Below are positions 46,350 through 59,399 of a DNA stretch of 64,000 nt, piece by piece. The stretch's first letter is position 1; each line of letters begins with the position of its first letter. The notes beneath the pieces are model-generated. The model made no database searches, was not told the origin of the DNA, and worked only from the letters and a program-made list of their open reading frames with translations. Made by a program: the position numbers and the translations under genes. The stretch is from Gnetum montanum (taxonomy: Eukaryota; Streptophyta; Gnetopsida; Gnetales; Gnetaceae): positions 520,762 to 584,761 of the forward strand of contig MNCI01002249.1 of the NCBI GenBank assembly GCA_015680685.1. Reading direction: 5' to 3'.

Positions 46350-47650
46350 TTCCTTTGACAAATGATATGGGATATTTTTTCATGAAGTTATTTCTTTTAA
46401 AAATTTATCCATTGAGATAGAAGATGCTTTACATGCCAAGGAAATAAAAATTAAACTTCTTAATGATGAATTTTTTTATCTCAAGAATGAGAACTTAGAC
46501 CTTAAGACTAAGATTCAAAAACTGACCAATGTGATTGAGTAGATGAGTAAGATCTTTGAAGGTAAGAAAAGAGGTAAACATTTTTCAAATTCTAATTTTG
46601 ATTCACCTTCAATAGAATGCTTGGTATGTGGTGAAAGAGGCCATGTGGTTTGTAAATGTCCTAGTAATGTCAGGTTACAAAGAAAGGATAGAAATGATGA
46701 AGCGATGAGAAAGACCAACTTCTACTCGAGTTGGGATGATGAAGAGCAAAGTAAAGAAAAGGTGAAGGATGATGCAAAGGATTCATACCTCATCTGTATG
46801 GCTCTCACAGATGATGACACTGATACCTCAGATGGTGGAGTTAATGAGGATGAAAGGTTTGATTTATTGTGTAATGAACTTTTAAATTTTTAAAATCTTT
46901 GCACAAAGTTGAACAAGCAAGTAAAAACAAAGGATCAAGAAATTTCTTTATTGAATACAACAATTTCTAATCTTACAAAAGAAATCTTAGACCTAAGGGC
47001 TAAGAATGAAAAGCTAACCTTTTCTTATGAGCAGATTGAGGAAGAAATTACAAATGTAATGTTTGTGAATGAGAGGCTAGTTAAAGGAAAAGAGTCCCTT
47101 TGAATGGTTCTTGGACAAGGAAGAAGTCCACAAGATAAAAGTGGACTTAGATGTTGTTCCCAAGAAGAAGAACCTGCACAACCTTCATTCCATCTAAAGT
47201 AATCTCCGAGTAAAGGTACTACATCAAAAGAAGCTCTTATCCATCAAAATACTTCTCAAAGGTTTGATCATTCTAATCAGTTTTTCTACAATAGGAGGGT
47301 TAGATGTTATTATTGTAATAAGTAAGAAATAGGAGTGCAATTTAAAATATCATCACATGAGCACTTGGTCATATCATAGGACTCCTTGGTCTTATTTAAA
47401 TGTTCCTAGAAATGATTTTTTGTAGATTAAAAAGGATGTGCAAATAAATCATAGGAGTCAAGAAAGATTGAACAATTCAAAAGAAAAAGGGAGTTCAAAA
47501 AATTTGGATAATCAAGAGGAAGGAACCTAAGAATGAGAAGTCTAGCCAATTTGTGAAAAGGAGCCAAGCCTTGAAAATTGAAGAATTCTATGCAAGAAGA
47601 GAAACCTCAAAAGAGGAATCTCATTCTCTAGCACTCTAGGCACTTTAATT
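46350..47650 (+). pseudogene. gag of copia element F
   Basis: Piece 46543-46893 has a CCHC knuckle CLVCGERGHVVCKCP at 46618-46662 followed by an acidic tract SWDDEEQSKEK and LICMALTDDD. Piece 46909-47103 is a coiled-coil-like segment (KQVKTKDQEISLLNTTISNL). A second knuckle-like VRCYYCNK with decay is near 47300. This order matches the C-terminal half of copia gag in plants. No protease, integrase or RT follows. Confidence 0.7.
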
Positions 47651-49584
47651 CTCATTTTCAAGTAAGGTAAATCAAGGTAAGTCAAGGCAAGTTTTTATTT
47701 CCTTCCTTGCTAAATATCATGTCAACATTTAGTTTGGAAAGACTAAATTGTGTTGATGTGTGCTTACTTGATTTCAAGCTATGGGATGTTTTCTTTAATA
47801 TTCTACAATTGTTAAGATAAATGCTTTCAAGAAAAGATATTTAATACTGTTAGAATATTTGATTATGGTATCTCTTGTGAATGTATGAGCTTGATGTAAT
47901 TAATCTTATAATTAAATGAAAGTTTATTGTTCTTGTAAACTTTTAAAGCTTTTATTGATAAATCATCTTTTGGAATCTTATTTAGAATGTGTTAGTTTTA
48001 AGTGATTTAAAACTCATATTCGAAAAGCTCTTTGTTGAACAATTATTAATTTTTAAACATATATGTCATGTGCTCCAATCCCTTAATTAAGCTATGGCAT
48101 TGTTGCTTCATTATTAAATCTTAAAGTATGGTTGTTTTTAAGAATTTCTTTTGGTCATTGTAATGTAATTCATGTATCTTCTAAAGATAGCTACACTGAA
48201 AAAGGAATTCCTTAAGCATGTGAATTATTTGCTATCTTTGTGAGAGGTCTTTCTTTCAAACTTGATCCTAGGTGTTATGCCATGTTTTGGGATGTTTTAG
48301 ACTTATTTTGACTAGTTTGAAGGTGTCTGGAGGTGCTAGACCTCAAAATGAGCATCTATATTTTTAGCCCTAGCAGAATAAACATCTACTCTAATAGTTA
48401 GATGTCTCCCCTACATTTAAGACATCTTATTTTGATAGCATATGTCTCTCTCAAGAGGTAGTCATCTAATCTAACATCTTTGCTCTCAGGAAAGATGTTT
48501 ACTATTTCTTTTAATTTGTCTCATATTGATTTTAATGGATGTTTCAACAAATAGATGTATTACAAAAGTTGAAGTCTATAGTGGGTTTCCTTAAAAAAAG
48601 GGATTTCTTGTTAATTATCTAGGAGGAAATTGCCTGCAATAAATTTTTTCATCTTCTTTGTTGAAAGGATTCACCAATGAGAGACCTTAGTCTCCACATT
48701 TGATCTTAGAATTTTAGTGTAGCATGAAGATCTTAAAAGGCTTAAGGGAGAATATAAATCTCTGTCCAACATATGCATTATGACAAAAGGAAGAAACTCA
48801 AGCATGTATGTAGGGGAAGCATGTACCTCTTCAATAATTTTCATCCTATAGGCCATTAATGTAGGGGAAGTCTTTTGAGACTTTGACCAAAAGGCACTTA
48901 GATAGCAAGATGATCAAGAAAATGATTATTCTTTTTATGGTAAAGTATCCAAGGTAAAAGTATGCTTTGATCAACACATCCTTTGAACATTTTTCCTTGA
49001 GATATACTTCATGGTTCAGACATTTGAATTTGGCATGGCTAGTTACAAATTGCATGATTTAGAGATGTTTATAAAGTTGTATTGCTCTATTCTTTTTTAT
49101 GCATATACTCTCTTTATGATAAAAATTTCTATGCCTTATTCTCTTAATGATGTTTTAAAAAAATGGGAATATTGGAAAATTAAAGAATCATGCAATATTT
49201 ACTACTAATGGATTATTAGGTTAAAGATAGGTTACTTGATCTTCAAGGATCATACTTTACTTCAAGCTTTGAGTTTTTTAGATATTCTTGAATATTACTT
49301 GAAAGGCTTAGATGAGCTAGTTTTAAATAGAAAAGGGGTAGCTCTTCATGGAACTTAGTGATAAAAGATGTTTAGTCTTTCACTAATATTCATTCTTAGC
49401 TAAAATGTTTTTAATTGGATTACCATGCATATTATGTAATGTTGCTATGGTATGATATATCTTTAAGAGATAGGTTTATATGCATCATCCTTTTTGGTCA
49501 TGTCCAAAAAGGGGGAGAAGTAACTTATGTATTGTGCTATTATGATAAAGACTAATTCATTTTCTTAAGTTTTGGACATTACCA
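47651..49584 (+). other. Interior of element F without pol; contains LTR-like remnant
   Basis: No integrase or RT motifs. Bases 48240-48530 resemble part of the F LTR (gttttgggatgtttt...tagatgtctcccc), suggesting an older nested copy or an internal rearrangement. A short frame 49011-49208 has no recognised domain. Confidence 0.5.
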
Positions 49585-49597
49585 AAATGGGGGAGAT
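49585..49597 (+). other. Polypurine tract of element F
   Basis: aaatgggggagat directly before the 3' LTR start, the usual copia form. Confidence 0.75.
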
Positions 49598-50770
49598 TGT
49601 TGACCTTTTTGTATGTCAAAATGTTAAGGAAAATGGAGTACAAGGATGTTTGTATGATTGTTGTGTTTATAGGAGCAACAACAAAGGACTCAAGGACTCA
49701 TAAGAAAATTTAGGATTACAAGGACTCAAGGGAGCATGGACAAATATGAAGAATTCAAGAAACATGTGTCTATTTGTATTGAGGATGATTCCTAGATTTT
49801 TTTTCCATGATTTGGAGTGTTTATGGCTCATTTTGATGAGTCTAGGAGGTCATAAGGTATATGGGGAATTATTTGGAGGCATCTGGAGGCTCTCAGCATC
49901 AAAACAAGTAGTTTCATTTTTGGCCCTTGCACAAGAGACGTCTCTCCCATACCAAAGACATCTTTCTAGTAGGTAGTACATGTGAAGAGATCTCTACAAA
50001 ACAACAGACATCTTTCATCAAACAAAGATGTTTTTCCTTAAGTAAATACATCTTGGTAGAATGAAGATCAATTTTAGAAAGATGTCTTTCCTAGACAAAG
50101 ATGTATTCCTAGAATAGAGGACAAATACAAAAAGATATCTTAAGCATGAAAAAGATGTCTTCCATGACTATTAGTGACCACTGGCTAACTATTGCACAAG
50201 TTTCAATATGGATTTGAAAAGATGATAGCTATAAGAAGACATCATAAGCATTGGGAAATGTGCAAGATTGTGCACAATCATTGCCTAATCATTTGTCTAT
50301 CATTGTAATCAATGTTTCTCTTCATTGTATCATCATTTGTTCATTGTAAAGTTTGTTGTACCTCAAAGTACAAGGATCAATAAACTAAGTTGTATTCCTC
50401 ACTTGTAATTGTTGTTCTCTTATTGCCTTGCAAGGTTGATGTGCTTCTTGCAAGAAGACATCTTGCTTGAGCTTGTTGGAATCCTATAGGATTAAGTGAT
50501 TAGTATTGTAGCACAACACTTTGGAGTAGAGCTTAAGATTGTAAAATTTGTGGAAGCCTAAAAACCACATTCCAAGCCTAATAAGACCTTGCGAGGTTGA
50601 GTGGTTGGTGTTGTGGCACAATAGTCTAGAGGGGGGCTTGAAGATTGTATAGGGTGTGGACTTCAAACCACATTTAAGAGTAACAAATTCTAGAGGTGTG
50701 CTTACCATCTGCCCTCTGAGTGTGGACTACCCAAGTTGGGGAACAATGTTAAATTTGGTATGTGTGCTTT
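49598..50770 (+). repeat. 3' LTR of copia element F (end approximate)
   Basis: Begins tgttgacctttttgtatgtc after the polypurine tract. AGATGTCT/AGACATCT-like motifs lie from about 49935 to 50160, several one base off. The last shared block with the 5' LTR is gtggactacccaagt near 50723. The true end falls between 50750 and 50800. Confidence 0.75.
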
Positions 50771-50805
50771 GTCTCAAAAGTCTTAATTAGGGAAACTTAT
50801 TCATT

Positions 50806-50843
50806 CCCCCCTCCCCACCGCACACACACACACACCCCCCCCC
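50806..50843. repeat. C-rich and (CA)n low-complexity tract
   Basis: cccccctcccc, then (CA)n, then nine Cs, marking the junction of F with element H. Confidence 0.9.
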
Positions 50844-50849
50844 TTTTCT

Positions 50850-51270
50850 AATTTCAATGATCCACATACCTAGCCTGGTAGGTCCTCTACCATTACCCAT
50901 ACCTATTACTACACCAGTGGCACTACCACTACCAATCTCTATGATAGCTTATCAACCTATATTGTTATCACTCCTAATCTTCAAGAAAACTTTAGAAGGA
51001 TGTGGGGTAGCACCTATTTAGACTACATGCTATTGTAATAGCTACATCATCTATCTTACCAAGTTCATATGAGCATCATTGGTTCCTATGTCCATTGGCC
51101 ATGCATGTGTCTGACTCACCATTGGTGTCTTTATAGCCTTTGTACTTAGAGATACTTAAGTCTCATTAGCATGATGGCCTTCGCCACTAGATCTTTGCCT
51201 ACCTAACATACCTGTTACTTGCAATCACATAGGTAAGTATTACAACATGCCATAATAATCAAAGTAATCC
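50850..51270 (-). pseudogene. Leader and N-terminal gag of element H, minus strand
   Basis: Lies between the H primer site and the F insertion, in the position of 5' leader and gag start. Coding similarity here is weak; the call rests mainly on context with 44199-45092. Confidence 0.4.
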
Positions 51271-51282
51271 ACTTTGATACCA
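51271..51282 (-). other. Primer binding site of element H, initiator tRNA-Met type
   Basis: The minus strand reads TGGTATCAAAGT, matching the initiator tRNA-Met complement for eight bases and most of the rest. It follows a minus-strand LTR end in ca at 51286. Confidence 0.6.
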
Positions 51283-51285
51283 CTT

Positions 51286-52742
51286 TGTAATACCCTAATG
51301 TCCTACCTTAGCCTAGTTGAGGAAAGGATTGAACACTAATGTAAAATGTATACATTGAATCATTGGAATAGATAAATGGATTGCATATGCTATAGAAGAT
51401 CATAAATCACTCCATAAAAATCTTAAATGTATATCACCAAATAAGCATGATGCACACCCATAATTATTACATATACATATACATATACATATATATCATC
51501 AACCTCTAACAATGTCATATACATAAATATGTCCAAGATAAATACATAATAAGCCCATATCGTGAATATGACATCATATTAGTTTTTTTTATTGAGCACA
51601 TGTCCTATTACTATATACATCATACAAACAATATACATAAGAGTCATAGCTCATAGTAAATCCAAGCCTACACCATATGCAAACACATCCATCTCACATA
51701 CAAAAATATACAATAGAAGAAACACAAGTATAGAACCAAGGCCTCCATTACCTTTCTCAAACTTACTAGCCTCTTGAGCTCCCATCTTCATATCTTGCAT
51801 ATAAAGGTAATTAATACATGATTGAGTGGGAGTTTGTACACATTTCATATCAATGTGGAGTATGATGCTATGTTAGAGGTAAGGTGTTGAAAAACTCTAA
51901 GCCTTCTCTATCATGGTTATATATCTAAGCATAGTAAGCATATCAAAGCAAGCCATATCCATCATTAATTATAAAGAGACATGTTCATGATGTTCAACTC
52001 TATCACAATTGTCGACATCATGATATCAATACCATAATTAACCTAGGCTTCCAACATCTCATGGTTCAAAGAACCATAAATAAACATGTAAATCATACAC
52101 ATATGATGTATCCCCAACAACTATTGTTCTAAGGGATCATCCATCCTTGTACTTAAAATACAAACACACAACACATCTCCCTAGCATCCTATGCCCCAAG
52201 GAATCATAGTGCACACATAGATCCTATACATTACATATACCACACATAACATATAATCCAAGCATAAGGCATGAAATACAACATGTATCCCTAGTAACTA
52301 GTACTCTAAGAAATCTCATACACATAGAACATAATTCCTATGGTAACTAACACATCGACACTCTATGTAAAGCATGATAAAGTTAACATGAGTACTCATT
52401 ATACAATTTGTGCCTACATGTCTTTTATTAGTTTTCATTAACATGTATCCTCATTGGTAATAGTGCCTAATACCTTATATGTAGCTCCAAATCACTAACC
52501 TTTTGGAGGGTAGATCTTTTCATGTCTATATGTCTTAAGATCTTGATCCATATCCTCCATGGTGCTTTATTATCAACTCATCAATACCCTCATGTTGGCT
52601 CTACTAATCCCCATAAATACACATATCATATGGACAATACACATATCATATGCATGACATAATTCAAAAAATGTTGACCTAAAGCACTTACATAGCATAT
52701 GAGATTAGCTTATAAAGCTAATTATTATGTTGTGATATTTGG
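51286..52742 (-). repeat. Probable LTR of element H, minus strand
   Basis: Non-coding sequence ending (minus strand) in ...gggtattaca next to the primer site. The start is not visible; the E-type LTR begins at 52743. A (CATATA)n patch lies near 51470-51495. Confidence 0.4.
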
Positions 52743-53697
52743 TGTAGGGACACTTGGTTTGATTCTCTTTTGTCTTTCCTATAGGTAGTTTTTTCATGTT
52801 TCTAGAGGTTAGAGAGAAATCTTGGAAGTCTAAGAGACACCTGGGCCAAGTGCAGGTATTTTTTAGAAGAAGTCCCAAAGTTAGAAAAGATGTTGGACTA
52901 AGTTGTAGTCATCTTAGGTGAGACATCCCACATATGGGTGAGACATCTTAGTTCAAAGGTGAGATGTTCCATAGGTTAGGAGATGTCTTACACATGGGTG
53001 AGACATCCTAGCTATAGAAGGGACGTATCATATCCAAGTGAGATGTGCCATTTTAAAGTTGTGTTTTATAGTATGATGATTTAGAAAGCCCAGAGATGAT
53101 CCAAATGATTAGGGAAACTTTTGAAATTACCATTCCAGTTTGAAAAACAACTAAAACAATGGAGAAAAATACAGAAATAGCATAAGATCCTCAATTTGAG
53201 TTTGGAAAAAGATTTTTAAGTTTCTTGTGTTCTAATTATAATAAATATTAATGTTGTTTCTTCATGAGATATCATGAGAGATTAGAGCTCATGAGGAGAG
53301 CTAATGTCTTATGCAAGAGTTATCATGAGAGCATTTTATGAGTGCATATTGGATTGCAACTTAAGGTCAATTATGTGTGTGGATTGACTTATGTATCTTA
53401 TGTGTCTTGCTTGTATGTTGAGATCTCAGTCCTGAGTTATGAAAGAGACTCTTTATTGGTTGTTTCTTGCATTGAGAACTATTATGTAGTTGTAAAGCCT
53501 CATTCTCTATAGTATCAATTGAGTGTTGGTAAGGATTGTTAGATGATTTGTGGTTGTGAAACCACCATTGTAATATTTTTTAATAATTGAAGATAGCTAG
53601 TTTTCTTGTTTTCTAATATATTGATCTATCTTTTAGAACATTTGAATTTAGTGGGTTTTAAGGTTACTTTCTATTAAAGTGAATGAACTCTAGATTT
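52743..53697 (+). repeat. LTR of a second E-type element
   Basis: Starts tgtagggacacttgg and follows the E LTR through agacatc-type motifs (52921-53050) to gtgaatgaactctagattta. The bases TGATATTAGAGA at 53700-53711 are a decayed initiator tRNA-Met primer site. About 100 bases of leader follow before element D sequence. Confidence 0.7.
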
Positions 53698-53869
53698 ATT
53701 GATATTAGAGAGTAAGGTTGATTATTGTTTGAATTTGGTTGCAAATTTTGTCAAATTCAAATGATGCCTAAGAATAAATAGTCCAAGATGTGAATAGGAA
53801 CATGGAGAGTATGAGTCTACCTTCTAACTGATGGTTGTTATTTTATTCTACCTCAGTAAAGAGTATGAG

Positions 53870-54410
53870 TCTAGATAGCTAAATATTTTATTCATGCATT
53901 TAATTTTTAGCTGGTTTTAGCTAATTAAGTAATTAAGTGAGATAAGCTAAATAGTGATTAAGTAAACATATAAGTACAATTGATTTGAGCATGGGTATGA
54001 TGTTTGGTAATCCCAGTAGCACTTAACGCTTGGTAACCTAGCAATGTTATATGTGTTCAGGATGTGTATGGAAAGTGGGAATAGATGCTTATGTTAGGAC
54101 TAGTTAAACAATAGTAAGCTCATTAGATTAAAGTAGATATTAAATTACTTTATTCTTTATCCTATTTATTTTAAGTAGAAAAACCTTAAATTATAAAATG
54201 ATAAAAATCATATGCCTTGATTACACTTAACCATACCTTTTTACGTGACAAGTGTAATTGGGAAGATAATGAATGACTGCTAGGGTAGGGTTCACTTCCT
54301 AGAAGACTAGTGTACTGGAAGACATAGAGTCCTCAAAATTCAACCAGATCATGTGTGAATGCTTTGTGATTTATATGGTTAAGCATAGGGGTACCTTTCA
54401 TCACTCATCA
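53870..54410 (+). repeat. 5' LTR of element D, 5' truncated
   Basis: Only R-U5 remains, matching A from ggtaatcccagtagcac (54008) to the catcactcatca end. U3 with any GATATC array is lost. Confidence 0.8.
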
Positions 54411-54430
54411 TTAGCACCATTGTCGGGGAC
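54411..54430 (+). other. Primer binding site of element D, tRNA-Asp type
   Basis: ttagcaccattgtcggggac differs from the tRNA-Asp complement at four positions, all C to T or G to A. Confidence 0.78.
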
Positions 54431-54589
54431 TCTTTCTGTTGAAACATGCACTATCTAGGATTAGTGAGCATCATTAACATTGTTGGATGAACCCCAAGGT
54501 CAACATCCCTCTTACACATAATATAGCTATATAAGCATAGTGATCTTTTATTTACTTACAAAAGGTCTTCTTCTCTCAAGTGTGATGAT

Positions 54590-56760
54590 GCTAACTTGTT
54601 GATCCCACAAGAGTGCAAGGTGGTATATACTCATCTAGATGAGTATGTTCTTGATTTCACCTTCATCTTATAACAGGATGAATAATTGTGGTGGCATGAC
54701 ATAGAAGGCAACATTGTAATGCCTCTTGATCGATCTATGTCTGTGATGTTGCTTCAAACTCTTAATATGTTAGGCATCCATGATCTTCAAGAGGAGTACG
54801 TTATGCATGATTACGACTACCAGGACTACTGTCCCACTGAAACACAATGTTGAAGACATCAATACCAAGCAAAGCAACATGAGTTTGTGAAGGGGAAATG
54901 GTTCACCAATCCCTTGTTCCTGCTAAACCAAGGTGACAATGAGGACCCTCTCCATCCCTTATTACTAGTGATGGGGGTGTGAACCTAAATCTACATTCCA
55001 CTATCAACAAACCAAGTTTAGGTAAATATGGTAGTCAAGGTAGAGGCTTGGAAAAGCATTAAGATGATAAGAAACCTAACAAATGTGATCATGAAAACTA
55101 AAGGGAAGTTGGTAGATACTATGGTAGTGGCAGTCCTCCTCCTTCTTCATCCTCTTCATTTACATCTTCTTCTTCTTCCTCTTTTGGCTCTAAAAAACAT
55201 CACAAAAGAAAAAATCATGATGGAGGTGAGCAATGAGATAATAATTACCAAGCCCACAATAATTGAAGGGGTAACAGAGGACATCATCAATGACAATGAA
55301 AGAATGATGATGATGAGCCTTTGCTAGAAGCTCAAAGCATACTTAACATTATATAGGTAGTTAAGATCCCAACTAGGCATGTGAAAGATAGTCGGATCAA
55401 GTGCTTAAACATGAATAATATTCAAATATTTGAGGGGGATATAAATTTGATCCGCAAAACCATATATAAGCCTTTCACAATCCCTGCACCTTATAAAAAA
55501 TAGAGAATGATTGGAAGAAATTGAAGCTATTCCCTAGGATACTCATCAAAGATGCAAAAAACTAGTATTGGTTCTTAAAACCAGAATTCATTCACAGATG
55601 GAGTACTATGCTAGAACTATTTAATGATAAATACCAGACATACTCTAGAGTGTCTAATTTGAGGAGGAAAATCTAAGGTTGAAAACAGGGAATACATGAA
55701 CGCTTGGATGCCACCATGGGAAGATATTATTCTCTCTTGCATTAATGCCCTAGCCATGGTTATTCTTAGAGAGAACAACTCCATCCATCATAGATGGGCT
55801 CAAAGCAGAAACTAGAAGAACTATTGGGGTTTATGCCCAAGGGAGACTATCCAAACAAAGAGCTCATCATATACAAAGGTTGATAGAGTAGGTAGCAAAA
55901 GAAGAAGGTGGGTTGTGAAAAAGGAAAAGTGTAGAGGAATATAATAGGAACCCTTTCATCAAGAAAAGGGAGGTTCAATTCTATGATGAGTAGGAGTCAC
56001 CACATGCAAGATGGTGAATAAGGTGATAAATTATGGGACTCTCTGGATGAAAAATTTCAAACTACTATGAAGATTGCAAAAGAATCCAAAGAGAAGAATA
56101 GTGATTACAACTGTAGGAGGTGGAAAGAAGTTGAACATGCCTACCAAAGAGGTAAGGGCAAAGTTGCTACAATATAAGTTGTGGAGATAGACTTTGATGA
56201 TGAGGTTGGGTGTAACATTTTTCAATGTGAACATCCTAAGGGATGTTTCCCTATGGTGTCACACTTACAAGAGTCTAGGGTATATGCATTGAATCCTCAA
56301 CTAGCACAGAGGCAAGCACCTAGATGATTACATTATCCTCAAGGTAATCCAAGGTAGTTCCACCAACAACAATAAGCTTAATATCCAAGTGAAGCTCCAT
56401 CACAATCATATGAGAAACACCAACAATGACATCAACCACAGTCATGGGAAATGCCATTGTCAAGACAATAGTACCCTTATAGGCAACCAGATCCATACGG
56501 GTACTATGTTTAGCAACTTATTTCTCCACAAAGTTTTTCTAGCCACACCTCATTCCAACATCACTATTATCCTCTAGAGTACCATTGAACTCATTCATCA
56601 TCTACTCAAAGAAAGCCCCCATATCCATACCATCCTTAACTTTTTTCTATACACATCCCTCTGCCCTCAACATAGTTACCTCCTACTTTGTCTATGTAAG
56701 GTGAAATTTTCCCATAGCCATAGTAGCAAATTCTATGAGGGCTATAAATTTACAATTGGC
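54590..56760 (+). pseudogene. gag of element D
   Basis: Follows the A and B gag order: VVYTHLDEYVLDF near 54622-54660, the linker, the capsid-like domain with SRIKCLNMNN near 55396-55425 and MLELFNDKYQTYSRVSNLRR near 55608-55668, the acidic/lysine region, a CNIFQCEHPKGC-type motif near 56213-56250, and the Pro/Tyr-rich tail. Broken by frequent TAG and TAA. Inactive. Confidence 0.82.
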
Positions 56761-56915
56761 CTTCAGATGAGTGGTTTGGAAAATTGATCTAAGAAACAAC
56801 CATTTTTTGATCCAATAGTTCTCCTAAATCATCATAACCTAATTCGGCTAGTCATCTTGTATCTCTAGCATCCTCGTTTTCTACATCAAATACATTCGAC
56901 GAACCTTCAAACTAA

Positions 56916-57420
56916 ATGTTCCCTCAGATCTGTACTGTGATGTTAATTCATGCTATCTCTGATTGGATCAAGTTTGACAACCTTTCTAGAAAGAGATCTG
57001 ACCTAGTAAGTCCTCTTATTTACCTACAAATCATTGGACATGAGCCATGCAAGGCTCTTCTTGATTTTGGTTCCAGTGTCAATCTCATCTCCTATGACAT
57101 GTACAAGGCCTGGAACCTACCACCTCTCAAGAAGAGAAATATCCATTTGGAAGTTTCAAACCAATCAATCACTATCCCTTTGGGAATACTGGAGGACATT
57201 TTGACTACAGTTTATGGGTGGTCCTATGTTGTTGATTTTCTTATAATCAAGGTAGAAAACTGCAAAGGCGACTTCCTCATCATTATTGGACATGCATCGT
57301 TAAGCACAGTTGATGCATGAATGGGCATCAAGGACCTCTCCTTGAAAATCTTCAAGGAAAATGAATTTGAATAGCTCAATATGAAGCAAGTCCCATGCAT
57401 TATGTAAAGTGATAACAAGT
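56916..57420 (+). pseudogene. Protease of element D
   Basis: The open piece 56916-57320 carries LLDFGSSVNLIS near 57055-57092, so the Ser of Asp-Ser-Gly is Phe. The following strand TTVYGWSYVVDFLIIKVE matches A and B. The rest reads into a stop region before the RT. Confidence 0.8.
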
Positions 57421-57505
57421 GCAATTGCATGTAGAAAATTTGGTCCATTAAAAGTACATACATTTAAGCATGTAATTAGTGTGCACATGAAATGGATATC
57501 CAAAG

Positions 57506-59320
57506 GTGCCTATACATAGTAGCCACAAAATAGGAGGGCACCTAGTGGCTAACAATGACTCTGACAGCAACACACTATGCATGGAACCTACTGAGAACCC
57601 AACATGTGCTTATGTCAAAGGTATGGATGAACTTGAGAAAGTTCATCACCAACTCTCTGATGATGAAGTTGATGATACCTATTGGAGAGAATTGGAAATC
57701 CCTAATAATTTCAAGTTAGAGCCCTTAGAGTTAAAAACTCTACTAGCCATCATTGAGTATGCATTTTTTAAAAAAGGCAAGTTGATGATAATCAATGCAA
57801 ATATTTCTCCCAAACAAAAAGACAAGCTATTGAATGTGGTTAACAAATGGCCAACAACCTTTACTTGGTCATATCCTGAGCTAACTAGAATTCATCCACA
57901 AATATGCTAGCATTGTATCTACACCGATTCAACCATGAAGCCAAGAAGGCAGCCATAGAGACGACTGAACTCCAAGTTGAAGCAAATCATCAAAGAGAAA
58001 ATAGAACAACTCCTCAAGCCAGGGTTCATCTATTCCGTTGTAGATATTGAGTGGGTTAGCCTACTCGTAATTGTGCCAAAGAAAGATGGTAACTGGTGGG
58101 TCTACGTCGACTTTAGGTTGTTGAATATGGCAACATTAAAAGATCATTTTCTACTACCATTTGTAAACCAAGTGTTGGATAATATATCTAAGCATTGCTA
58201 TTATAGCTTATTAGATGGTTATAGTGGCTATAACTAGATCCAAATTATGCTTGAAGATCAAGTCAAAACAACATTCACGAGTCCTTGGAAGACTTTTGCA
58301 TATTGCAAGATGTTGTTTGATTTGTACAATGCCCCTGTAACATTTCAACACCTAGTCCTTAGTATTTTTTCTATAGCATATTGGTAGCAAGAAGAAGTCT
58401 TTATGGATGATTTCTCTACCTATGGGGCTACATTTGAGCAATGCCTTAAGTATTGAAAAGATGTGTTGAAACAAACCTTCGACTGAATTAGTGGAAAATC
58501 CATTTAATGGTCCAAGAAAGCATAGTACTAGGGCATAGAATTACTTAATCAGGGATTGAAGTTGACCCTGAAAAGATAAGGGTCATCCAAGAAATCACAC
58601 ACCAACTAGAGATAATCAAAGACGTTTGATCATTCCTTGGATACACTAGCTACTACTAGTATTTTATAGAGAATTTCTCTAAGATCGCAATGTTGTTGGT
58701 TGAGCTTACAAAGAAAGATACTCCATTCATCTGGACCAAGTGCGAACATGCATTTCAACACTTGAAGAAAAAACTCATAGGAACTCCAATTCTACAAGCA
58801 CCAGACTAGTCCAAACCATTTCATATAATGAAAAATGCATCTAATAATGCCTTGGGAGATATGCTTACATAGTTGGATGATAAGAAACATCCATATTATA
58901 TCCACCACATGAGTTGAAGCATTATGGGTGCATAGGCGAATTACATCACAATTAAGAGAGAACTAATGGTAGTGGTGAATGTTCTTGAAAATTTCAAGCA
59001 CTATGTGCTTGGCTATAAGATGTTTGTACACATAGATCATAGTGTCATCCAATTCCTAATGAATAAGCCTATTGAGCCCCCATATCATACAATGGCTTGT
59101 GATCTTATAAGAATTTGATCTCATAATGGTAGATCAAAAAGAAACTAAGAATGTCGTCGCTAACAATCTCTCTCGGTTAAGATGGGATAACAAAGAGGAG
59201 GAGAGCCCGCTCTATGATCAACTTCTAGATGAACTCCTCTTTACAAGAGTAATAAATGACCAAATGCCCACCAAATCAAAATGGTATGATAACATCCTCA
59301 CTTACCTTTTCACTTAGGAG
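57506..59320 (+). pseudogene. Reverse transcriptase and RNase H of element D
   Basis: Piece 57506-57910 is the spacer before RT; 57977-58237 has VPKKDGNWWVYVDFRLLN and LLDGYSGYN. The catalytic block VFMDDFSTYG near 58399-58430 keeps both Asp, unlike A. The RNase H segment resembles A in the MVDQKETKNVVANNLSRLRWD block (59126-59190). Several frameshifts and TAG stops between. Confidence 0.85.
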
Positions 59321-59399
59321 ATGCACAAGATCTTGACTTTAGGAAAAGAAAATAGTTTCTTTATCGAGCTAATTACTTCATGAAAATTAATGGACACCT

